Shown here: piece after piece, positions 51,101 to 63,100 of the stretch | How the letters are laid out: the number at the start of each line of letters is the position of its first letter | Position numbering within the stretch: position 1 is the first letter of the stretch | DNA from: Myxocyprinus asiaticus | Lineage: Eukaryota; Chordata; Actinopteri; Cypriniformes; Catostomidae | Assembly (NCBI RefSeq): GCF_019703515.2 | Contig: NC_059349.1 | Coordinates: 25,664,744 to 25,728,743 of the forward strand | Reading direction: 5' to 3' | DNA: 64,000 nt | Program-made: the position numbers and the translations under genes | The notes under the pieces: generated by a model | What the model saw: only the letters and a program-made list of their open reading frames with translations | The model's database searches: none | What the model was told of the DNA's origin: nothing

Positions 51101-54100
51101 ATTGGCTCGTTGACCGTGGCAGGCTTGGGCGTTGGCTCGTTGACCAGAGGTGAGCCTAAGACATTGCATGGACCAGACTGAAGCTTGGCTGTGACATGGC
51201 ATGGAGCAGACTGAAGCTTGGCTGTGACATGGCATGGAGCAGTCTCAGGCATGGCTGTGACATGGCGTGGAGCAGTCTCAGGCACGGCTGTGACATGGCA
51301 TGGAGCAGGCTCAGGTGCGGCTGTGACATGGCATGGAGCAGACTGAGGATCCTGGGCAAAAGATGGCGCTAGCTCAGCAACCATGACGAGGGACTCTGGC
51401 TTGGTGGCCATGACATGGGACTCTGGCTTGGTGGCCATGACGTGGGTCTCTGGCTTGGTGGCCATGACGTGGGACTCTGGCTTGGTGGCCATGACGTGGG
51501 ACTCTGGCTTGGTGGCCATGACGTGGGACTCTGGCTTGGTGGCCATGACGTGGGACTCTGGCTCGGCATCCACCTCCCCCACAGTGAACGACGAACCACA
51601 TATTAGTAGGGTAAGGTCGATATACTGAGCCAGGATGTGGGTAATCTGACCGCCTGGCATCAGGAAAGAGACTGGCTCACATGACAAGCCCACACTCCCT
51701 CCTCCAATACCAAGTTTAAATCTTTCTCCCATAATCTCTTGAGAGAAGCTGAAGCTCCATCCCCCAGACTCTGAATTAGCAGAGAGTAACACACTGATGC
51801 CTCATGACCTTTTCCAAAAGCAGTAATCACCACTCCCAGAGTATCTGCCGCATTTGGGGGTGTATGCTACTCCCAAAAATAGAACAGAGCACCTGGGAAT
51901 CCCAAAATGTTGAACTATATTTTCAAAGGATCTCAACACTCCACTCTCATATAGGTCACCGAGCATATTAACCTCCCTCACAATCCACTCTGTCCAGCAG
52001 AAGAGGGACTTATTAATACATAATTTTGGGTTCAGCCACATGCTTGAGGCAACATTAAAATAAATGTCCGAATTAAACACTCTGGACACTTTTGTCCATA
52101 CCAAGTGCAAATGCGAGATAACGGGTGTAACTTAATTTCTCCAATTATTTTGATAGAAAGGCTTTACAATGGCGAAATAGGGGCAAGAACTTCCAATTCA
52201 ATACAAAAGCAGGGAGGGGCTCTCTCTCAGGTGGAAGCAACCAATGAGCCAAATGTCTGAGACCGAATGCATAATAATAAAACAAAATCTTGGGTAGGCC
52301 AATCTACCTTTGTCAATCGGCCTATGTAACTTTTTAAAATGCCATCTAGGACGCTTACCATTCCAAATGAAGGTCTGTTTGATTGTAGCAGGTAGTTAAA
52401 TTTTGGAATATAATTCATTTTAATAACATTAACCTTCCCAATCATAGATAAATGTAATGAAGCCCACCTGCCCACATCGCTCGAAAACCTTTTTATTAAG
52501 GGATCAAAATTAACTCAACTAAATCAGACAAATTTGCTGGGAATAAAATGCCCAAATACTTAATGCCCTGTTTGGGCCACTGGAAGGTGCCCGGCTAGAA
52601 AGACGTTACTGGGCAGTACACTGTCAGAGCCAAAGCTTCGGATTTAGACCAATTCACTCTGTATCCTGAGAAATTAGAAAAGGAATTAATAATTCTGTGG
52701 AGGCAAGGCATAGATCTAGTAGGGTCGGAGACAAATAATAAAATATCATCTGCGTAAAGCAAAAGCTTATGCACCACACCTCCTGCCATCACCCCTGGAA
52801 AATCATACTCCTTTCTTATCGCGGCTGAACAATAAGGGGGAAAGAGGGCAACCCTGCTAGGTGCCCCTATCCAGAGTAAAATAATCTGAAATTAATCCAT
52901 TCGTTTGAACCGCTGCTAACGGGTGTCTATAAAGTAACTTAATCCACCCAATAAAAGTATTCCCGAACCTGCACATTTCCAAAATCTTAAAAAGATAATC
53001 CCATTCTACCGTATCAAACGCCTTTTTGGCATCAAGTGAGATGGCAGCGAGTGGAGACTGATCATTCGCCACTGCCTACATGATATTAATGAAATGCCTA
53101 ATGTTATCAGAAGAGTTATGGCCCCGAATAAACTCCACCTGATCTATATGTGTAAGAGATGTCATAACTTTTCTTAATTGGTTAGCCAAAATTTTTGACA
53201 ATATTTTAACATCTAGCTGGATCAGGGAAATTGGACGGTAACTCTTATACTCTCTTGGATCTTTGTCCTTTTTAAGAATCAGACTGATCCGGGCTTGTGT
53301 CATGGTTGGCGGAAGCTTTCCATTCTTTAATGATTCCGTATAAACTTCTAGCAAAAGTGGAGCCAATTCTGTAGCATAAGATCTAAAAAACTCAGCGGCA
53401 AAGCCTTCTGGCCCCAGAGCCTTTCCTGTAGGCAAGGCCTTATTTACCTCGCCAAGCTCTCCCAAGGTTATCTCAGAATCAAGAGAATTTTGTGGAAAAA
53501 GACTCTCTGTTTTATATATCTAGCCAGAAGTTTAGTCAAAACCTGTATAGTCAAAACTCCAACTTCCGCGAAAAAATAGTATTATATCTGTATTTCAATC
53601 GGGTCAATTCTCTGAGGCCATTAGATGACATTCTGTGCTTGAGCTTTGCCTTGGCACTTTTAATATTCCCTTCCAATTCCACGAGTTCTTGTGCTTTGGA
53701 TTTTTGGTGAATGTAGCATACTGTATGATCCAGCCCCTAAGAACTGCCTTAAGTGCCTCCCAAGCCACACCCACAGAGGATACTAAGGACCAGTTGGTCT
53801 CTATATAAACACTGATTTCAGTCTTTAACACTAGTTGGAATTCAGGATTTTGCAAAAGGGATACATTAAAGAGGCAATTATATGATTTCTGAGACTAAAA
53901 TGTTTCCAATTGAGTAATCAACAACAGATGAAATGAGGGACTTATAAAAATCTAGATATAAAAAAAAATCTATTCTAGAGTAAATCTTATGGATTGACCA
54001 ACAAAATGTATAGTACCTTCCAGATGGGTTCAAAAGTCTCCATAATCTGTAAGACCAATATTTTTACACATCCTGTCCACAAATTTTCAGCTTCCTGCGG

Positions 54101-57100
54101 GGAAAGATGCGTTTTTTGAAGAAACACTATATCATATTTCTTATGCTTTATAAGAGAAATAACCTTCCTTCTTTTTATGGGGTGCCCCAACCCATTTACA
54201 TTCCACGTGGAGAGAGACAATCCACTCATATTAACATTTGACATTTTGACATATAAGAAAAAATAGATTATGTGTCAAAAACAAAATTATAAAGACCACA
54301 TTCCATTAGTGCAACAATCAAACCTGAACTTCCCCCAGAACCAAACAAACAGAAAAAAACAAAACGTGCGCATTAACTCTGCCCACGACAGTGCCAACTG
54401 GCATCCATTCCTCTAAACTCAAACAGTCCATGTACGCCTACGAGAACCCCCGCGACAACTTCGGATTGCTCAAGTCTGGTGTTTCCATACAAATTTTGTG
54501 AGACAGAATTACACAGCAAAAGATAATCTATAAAACAAACTCCAACCAATAGGTGGAATAAACACAAAGAGCGTGTAAATTCATCCACAAAACTGTCCCG
54601 AAGGTGTGTTACTCCACAAAACAAACTCCAGCCGCTAGGCAGAACCAGCTAAAAAAAAAAAAACGCTCAGTTTCCTTGAACAGTCAAACGAATGTTCAGT
54701 AAGCCGGTCCACTCGGCTGCAACATGAATGCAACAAATGACCTAATCATTCCAATGTCTTGCAAGAAATACTCCACAAAACAAACTCCAAACAATAGGAG
54801 GAATAAGCAAAAAGAGCATGCAGATTCATCCACAAAAATGTCCCAAAGGAATGTTACTCCACAAAACAAACTCCAGCCGCTAGGCAGAACCAGCACAAAA
54901 AGGGAAAAAAAGGTGCTCAGTTTCCTCGAACAGTCAAGTGAATGTTCAGTGAGCCAGTCCATTCAGCTGCAACGTGAGTACCACAAGATAACTTACTCAC
55001 TCCACTGACTTTATGAAGGACATCGCTTGCTGTGGGCATGTGAATGCTTTACGGCCATCCTTAGCATCTATTCTCAATTTGGCCAGGAATATCAGTGCAA
55101 AAGCAAACTTCCATTAATGTAAAAGTTTCTTGCATTCCTTGAATTGATCACGTTTCTCTCTTGTCGAATTCGCAAATTCTGGGAACAAGAAAATGCTGTG
55201 TTTTTTCTAAGAAAGCCTTCCTTTACTCCTCACCTCGCTTAACACAAGATCTTTATTGGATGATCTCAGAAATTTGGCCAGAATTGATCGGGGCCTGCCT
55301 CCCTCTGCAGCTTGCTGAGAAGGAACCCTGTGAGCTCGCTCGATTTCCATCTTATGGCCTTTTATGTCAAGCAGATTCGGAAAGAGCCCGTCTAGGAATT
55401 TCACTATATCCTGACCCTCTTTGGCCTCAGGAATTCTGAAAATATGGACGTTATTCCGCCGGCTACGGTTCTCCATGTCCTCCAACTTCTCCCAGACATG
55501 CTCCAAATCCACCTGGGTCACTAGCAGATTAGCAGATAATTCCCTCTGCGATGACTCCAGATAATCGATCCATTTCTTGACATCCCCAACTCTTGTAACC
55601 ATCTCAGAAAATTTCATCTCCATGGCAGTGATCGATCGACGTATCACAGCAAGATCCTCCGAGTCAGCAATGACCTTCGTCAGCATTGTTCAACATCTCT
55701 CACTGCATTTCCCGCATCTCTCTGACTAAATCGACTCCCTGGCTCGGGGCCTGCTCGGGGGTGTCAGCTTGAGCATGTAAGTGTCTTTTAATGTCTCCAG
55801 AGCCCGAGGATTTTGAAATCTTTGACATATTGTCCTCCTAGAACAGTTATGGAACAGAGTGTATCGAATCTCACCAGTTTATGTCATTAAAAGTGTTAAA
55901 ACTAGCAAAGTGCGCAGAGCTATCCGTTCACGCATCCAATCCTCGCATGGCGTCATGTGACTCCGCTTTGCAGATCCTTGGCATTCTAGCTATCAGTTTG
56001 TCCAGATCCTCAGGTGACATTTCACCCTACACTTCCTCTAGCACTTGCCATGGATGTGGCTGGCTTGTCGGGCACTTCTCATACACCTTACAGTCTAGCT
56101 GATCCCACAAAAGCTCAATGGGGTTAAGATCCATAACACTCTTTTCCAATTATCTGTTGTCCAATGTCTGTGATTCTTTGCCCACTCTAACCTTTTCTTT
56201 TTGTTTTCTGTTTCAAAAGTGGCTTTTTCTTTGCAATTCTTCCCATAAAGCCTGCACCCCTGAGTCTTCTCTTTACTGTTGTACATGAAACTGGTGTTGA
56301 GTGGGTAGAATTCAATGAAGCTGTCAGCTGAGGACATGTGAGGCATCTATTTCTCAAACTAGAGACTCTGATGTACTTATCCTCTTGTTTAGTTGTACAT
56401 CTGGCCTTCCACATCTGTTTCTGTCTTTGTTAGAGCCAGTTGTCCTTTGTCTTTGAAGACTGTAGTGTACACCTTTGTATGAAATCTTTAGATTTTTTTG
56501 GAATTTCAAGCACTGTATAGCCTTCATTCCTCAAAACAATGATTGACTGACGAATTTCTAGAGAAAGCTGTTTCTTTTTTGCCATTTTTGACCTAATATT
56601 GACCTTAAGACATGCCAGTCTATTGCATACTGTGGCAACTCAAAAACAGTCACAAAGACAAGGTTAAGCTTCATTAAACGAACCAAATAGCTTTCTGACT
56701 GAGTGATTTTCTAGTACCAAATTAGCAATTTAGCATGATGCTCAAGGATAAGGTGTTGGAGTGATGGCTGCTGGAAATGGGGACTGTCTAGATTTTATCA
56801 AAAATGACTTTTTTCATATAGTGATGGTGCTGTTTTTTACATCAGTAATGTCCTGACTATACTTTGTGATCAGTTGAATGCCACTTTGGTGAATTAAAGT
56901 ACCAATTTCCTTTCAAAACAACAAAATCTGTACATTATTCCAAACTTTTGGCCGCCAGTGTACACTGATGAGCCAAAAAATTGTGACCACTCACAAGTGA
57001 AGGGAATAACGCTGAACATGATGAAGAGATCAAGGTGTTGCCCTGACCTCACAATTCCCCAGATCTAAATCCGATTGAGCATTTGTGGGATGTGCTGGAC

Positions 57101-60100
57101 CAACAAGTCCGATCCACGGTGGCTCCACCTCGCAGCTTACAGGACTTGAAGGATCTGCTGCTGATGTCTTGGTGCAAGATACCACAGGACACCTTCAGGG
57201 GTGTCCCTGAAGGTTTTCTAGAGTCCATGCCTCGGCGGGTCGGCACTGTTTTGGCGGCACGCAGAGGACCAATAGCATATTTGGCAGGTGGTCATGTTTT
57301 GGCTCATCATTGTATATACACTATATATACTGTGAATTGTGTAATTTCTGTGCCACTAGCGCCCCAAACAGAATTGAAAAATTAAACATTGTTTTTAAAC
57401 AGCTTTACACATTACATTTAGCAAAAAAAATTTTTTACAACATTATACACTCACATTTTTATTGCATTTTAGGAAGATTATTACAATATGGACATTTAAT
57501 TAAAAAAATTACATTTAACATTAGATTATGTGTAGTTATTAAATTATGTTTTATTGTTGTTTTATGAGTTGCTACATACATTGTTAAGCATAAAAATATT
57601 TTTTTGGGCCACTTTGTTTACAGTTTTGGGTAAGTAACTCAAAATAAGTAATCCACTTCAAATGTCTAATTACTTCTCTAAAAAAGTAATCAGATTACTT
57701 CACTGATTACTTCATCTAAAAAGTAAACACATTACTGATTATTTTACTTTTAAGTTATTTTCTAAATCACTTTTCCTAGAAAAGTTTTTGGTTTTCCAAA
57801 AAATTCAAAATGTCTATATTTCCTCCTCATTCATTGTTGCACACCCTTTAGCTGTCACAGAAATGCTAACAGACGTACAAATGAATTCATATTTTAAATG
57901 TATTATACATATTACTTTAGCACAAGTAATGTACTTAAAAGTAATTACTTTCATTGAAAATCAGTAATGGTAATCTTACTACAAGAATTTAATACACTTC
58001 TTTTTTAACTTAAAAGCAATTAGATTGCAGTAACTACATACTTTGTAATCGTATGCACCCAACACTGTGTTCACTGAAACACCACTGGTGGGCACAGCAT
58101 TATTGGGTCAAGAAAAGCCACAGAAAGACTCCCTCAAATCCTTCTCCTGTCAAACAACGAGAATCCAAAGACATTCAATCAACCCCATCCAAAGTGTTAG
58201 AGACAGGACTACTGAGCACGCAGTTTTTTTTTTAAACCATTATGTTATTAATGCAACAATTTAACCACAATATACATTAAGGGGGACAAGTCCCCTCCCC
58301 CCAATAATCAAATATGGCCAGATTGCACCACCCCCCCCCAATTATTGATATCTTTGTTGCTGTTCTGCTGCAGTCCATTATGCATCGCTGTCTAATTGTT
58401 TTTAAATTGTTGCATTAATAACATAATGGTTTTTTAAAAAAATTAGCATGCTCAGTAGTCTAACACCGCTCGTCAATGTCATATGAGATCAATAATAATC
58501 GATGAAGGCGGGACTCAAGTGTCAGAAGTTAAGTGGGAACCTCGCGGATCATTCCAGCGCCGCGCATCAGCAAGCAGTTCAGGTTTAGTGAGTGTTAGTG
58601 TCATGTAAGATGTAAATATCTAACTAATTTTGTACCGACAGACAGTAATTTCAAAGGGTGCAAACTATTCACCATTTGGCGAAATTCACTGTTTTGAATT
58701 AACAATATGTCATCAGCAGTACATGATTTGTTTATCATTCATAATTGTGAATTTGAAAACATTAACAGAGTAGTTTTCAGCGTATCAGGCTTAAGACAAA
58801 GAGTGAATGTGTGTATATTTTAAAGGAATTGAATGAATGTGGTAATCTGGCAGGCTTCTGAAGTAGCTTTTTAGAAAATTCACCTCAGATTATGCTGAAA
58901 AACGTAAACGCCGACTTGTATAGCTAATGCGCATGCGCGTTCTAGAGTTGACTGACAGGTGATGTCTGTATCTAAAAGGGGATTGGATCTTTTAACTGTA
59001 AGGTGGGACTTCCTTTCTACATCCGTTGACCGTTGGGCTCGAGCTTCTTGGCTGGACATTCCAATTTCTCTAATTCATTTTAATAGAAGTGGCCCATCTC
59101 TTCTAAATAGTCTCTGGATCAACAGAGCCCGTATGTACAGAATCGCTGAAACTGACCATTACCATAACAAACAAGCCCGCATTATCATTATCACCTCAAC
59201 TTACCGCAATGTGTTTTCTTAGTTGAATCCGTAATTCTGTATGATGAAATTCCCGCTGGATTTGGTGTTGAATGAAGGCATTGCATAAACGTAACTCTTA
59301 ATTTTCACTATGTGAAATAAAGAAAGTGTTTGTTTTTTGAGCGCTTACTGCTGTTGCTGCAATGATGAACTTGAGTCGAGTAACAGAGCGCTACTGTAAA
59401 GTTCCGGTGCCGTAAAAGTCCCATTCAAAAATCTCTTAATAAATTATGCATTTATTAACACTTATTGAATTAGAACCAGTAATGTAACGACAGTAACGTC
59501 CCCCACTGTAACGAAGAGTAAATTTTTTTCATTAGAATTTCACTTGAGTAAGAGCAAAAAGAACCCACCATTAAATCTACTCTCAAATGTACATTTTCTC
59601 CAAAAAGTTATTCAAGTAAATGTAATGGAGTAAATGTACTGCATTACTACCCACCTCTGGCAACTTGTGACTTCTATTGTGTTTTTAGGTTTTGGCAAGG
59701 ACAGTGTCATATATTTGTCCAGGTGGCGGTGGACAAATCTCAGTTGCCTCCGCGTCTGAGACCGTCAATCCGCGCATCTTATCACGTGGCTTGTTGAGCC
59801 ACAACAAGTGGAGATGTAGCGTGCATGGAGGCTTCACGGCATTCTCCGTGGCATCCACGCACAAATCCATGTGCCCCACCGAGAGCGAGAACCACACATC
59901 ACAGCGACCACGAGGAGGTTACCCTATGAGACTCAACCCTCCCTTGCAATCAGGCCAATTTGGTTGCTTAGGAGACCTGGCTGGAGTAATTCAGCATGCC
60001 CTGGATTCGAACTCGCGACACCAGGTGTGGTAGTCAGTGTCGATACTCGCTGAGCTACCCAGGCCCCCATATTTCTTTATGTCTTTAATTAATTCTGATT

Positions 60101-63100
60101 TTTAATCATCATCTCCTAAGAGTCTTTTTTAAAGAGCACCTATTATGGTTTTTCAAATATTACCTTTCATTTTGTATGTTATATAGCTGTTTGTGAATGT
60201 AAAAAAGTCTGCAAAGTTTCAAAAATCAAAGTGCACGACAAATGGAGTTATTGACTCCCAAAAGAAAGAACCGATTCCTGAAACACATTAACTGTGATAT
60301 GTTTTTTTTTATATACTTTTTTAACGAGTCTTTAGTAATTCCAGACTTACTTCCTGTACTAACCTATGTAATTTGGTAACAAAAAAACCTGCCTCTGGTT
60401 TTCATTGGCAGCTCGCGAACAGCTTTGACCTGCCCTCAAACACTACACTAAGCGGTAGACCAATCACAACAGACTAGGACATCTGACCAATCAGAGCAGA
60501 GTAAGCTTTCTGAAAGGAGGAATTTAGAATGAATCCTTTAGAACGGATCATTGAACGAGTTGTTTTTGACACTGGGAAAAAAAGGTAATAATGCAATTTA
60601 AATTATGAGCAAATTAAAGTGTTTTTTGACCTTGGATGCATGTAAATCTAATGTATGAGGCCTTTAAAACAAAATTAGGTGCCATAATAGGTGCTCTTTA
60701 AAAGAGACCATTTTATTTTGAGTATGTCCTTGTCAGGTCTGTTAAAAAAAAAGAAAAGGAGTAGTTAAAGGAGTAGTTCACCTTGGGTAGAATTGGGGGG
60801 GGGGGGGGGGGGGCGGGGTAGTAATAGAGGGGGTTAAGTATTGATTCTGTTTGTATATGTTCTTGCTTGTATGTGTTAATATAGGAATCAATAAAAAATG
60901 TTAATAGAAAAAAAAAAAGGAGTAGTTCACCTAAAAATTTATTTTCGTGTGGGTTTTTATAATGGGGTTTTTGAGAAAAATAAGGTCTGTGGTAAACATT
61001 ACTTGACGATACATGGACGTTTTGTTCAACAACATAAATTACACACTTTCCTACCTCAAACAGGAATTTTAAAGCCGTACTGAACTACATACTTTTTTTA
61101 AAAATGCACACCGGCTTCAAAATTCGCGTTTAAAGTATGACTGTGTTCATGTTGTAGAACAAAACGTCCACGTATCGTCAAGTAATGTTTACCACAGACC
61201 TTATTTTATACATAAGTTCAAAAACCCCATTATAAAAACCCATAATTCTGAGGGAACCCATGACGAATTAGACTTCCGTGTTCGCCTACAAATTTACGTC
61301 ATGGCTGAACAGCTCTATGTGAACTGTTTTTGTATGGAAAAGAGCAGCATTAGGGTTCTTGAAGAAAAGATTGTGTTAAGATTCTATTGTGGGGAAAAAC
61401 ACAATGAGGGACAACTTGAGGGTAGTAAATATTTTTGTGTATTTTCTTTTTGCTAACCAGCTGACACAGTCATGTCATTTTACAGATACATCATTGATGA
61501 AAAGAAATTCAAATTCTATTTGTCTTTTCTTTGAGACAGCACACACACACACACACACACACAAAATAATAATAATAATAATAATAATAATTGACTGAAC
61601 CAGGCAAATTGCTTGCAATGCAGACACAGTGTTTGTCTTGTACTGTGTGAACCTAAAAAAAACCCAGTATCTTTCAAAACTAAACATTACTGCATTTAAA
61701 GTCTTTATTCAGAAAATTATTGCATTCAGCACCTTTACTATTTTAAAGGACCAAAGAGGACCATTATGTTTGTGACCTCAACACCCACGAATTCCCCACC
61801 CCCAAAATGGATTGGATCCCCCCCCCCCAATGTTCAAGACATGGTTATGGCCTTGGTTAGAGTCAAGCTTGAAGAATTTAAGGTCAGTTGATGTGGCTTT
61901 CAGCCTGTGTCTGTATACAACTGTAACTGTATGCAGTGCGCTGTGTCTCCTGAATGCGTTGCATACATATTAGTCCACACATTCAGTCCTGCTCTTAGCT
62001 CTCTTTGAAAGCTTGTGAAATAACCCAGACTAGGTAGCTGTGTATGTGACAGCAAATCTACACTAAATGCTGTCAGGATTATCTGAAGAATATTTTTAAC
62101 ACAGACACAGCTGGCAAATTCATTCTCCACTGGAAATTCAGATGGTCCCACATGCTTGTGTATAAAGACTTTAGATGCCAAAGTTTTGTCTCATATAGGG
62201 CATAAATTTCACATGATCTTTGACCCCATAGTCACTGACTAACATCACAGCTGAGTTAATAAGAATGACTTGTATCTGGTAAATATGCTCACTCATTTAC
62301 ACAAGTTGTACCAACGAGGTGTTTTTAAATGTGCTAAGCAACTTACCATTTAATCCTCGGGAGGATTGGGTGACATATCCAGGAACCCCACTGCCAGTCC
62401 TCCTTCTCGTTGTCTCAAAGGTTTTGTCCTTCTGCCAAGGAAATCAAGAATATATTTGGAACTTCATTTGAATATTAGCTCAATTTAAGAATTGTATAAG
62501 TTCATATTGTGCTCCTATTTATTGTGTGGCACTCCTGTGCATTGCATATATAGTTTTTGTGCTTCTGGTTGTATAGTTATGATCAATACTTCAGTGAGGC
62601 CGAACCAATAATTTACAATAGAGTAACCTACTCTAAGTATCAAAGGATACATTAGGAAAAAGCATGCATACCCCCTTCCTTAATCATGTATACCCATTCT
62701 GCACTAGCACAAACAGAAATAAATTTGACGTGACTGTTACACACACCTGATGAGCCTTGTCCTTTTTGACGGTAATGACAGTGGTAGCACTAGAATATCC
62801 TTTCTCCCTCCCTGTTGGTGCCTCCCTCCATGGTGAGGTAATGTGACTCACAGGGCTGCTTTTGGCCTGTGGTGTGACGTTGAGCCGAGGGCTGCAGGTA
62901 TAGTACTGTTGCTGGGCGTTCTTTGTCTCAAACAGGGACCTTGATGCATTAGTGACCAAACGGTCTGGCTGGGGCAGCATGTCCATAGAAATACTTCTGG
63001 ACAAATTGTGATTTGCCCCACTGAGGGACTCATATCTCCTCCAGAGAGTTTCAACTTTACTCTCTTGAGTCTCACCATGGTTTGATCTTATGAGGCCAGA

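Larger units (their letters stand above)
51600..55975 (-). mobile_element. L1-clade LINE, copy B, rearranged
   Basis: The 5' region, ORF1 (55828-~55005), a long spacer with a tandem duplication (about 54480-55000) and ORF2 pieces (54244-51640) occur in the expected order on the minus strand. The 3' end merges with minisatellites near 51600. The 5' end joins a Tc1 remnant near 55975. Same family as copy A. Confidence 0.83.

Noticed and set aside
50917..51792. 291-codon minus-strand frame with tandem peptide repeats as a gene
   Set aside because: Its first ~55 codons are out-of-frame L1 ORF2 sequence and the rest is minisatellite, so it is a chance fusion.
58959..59222. 87-codon plus-strand frame
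   Set aside because: The sequence is part of a dispersed repeat also found at 40.3 kb.
61475..61687. Frame containing poly-Ile and poly-Val/Cys runs
   Set aside because: It is the translation of a CA/AAT microsatellite.
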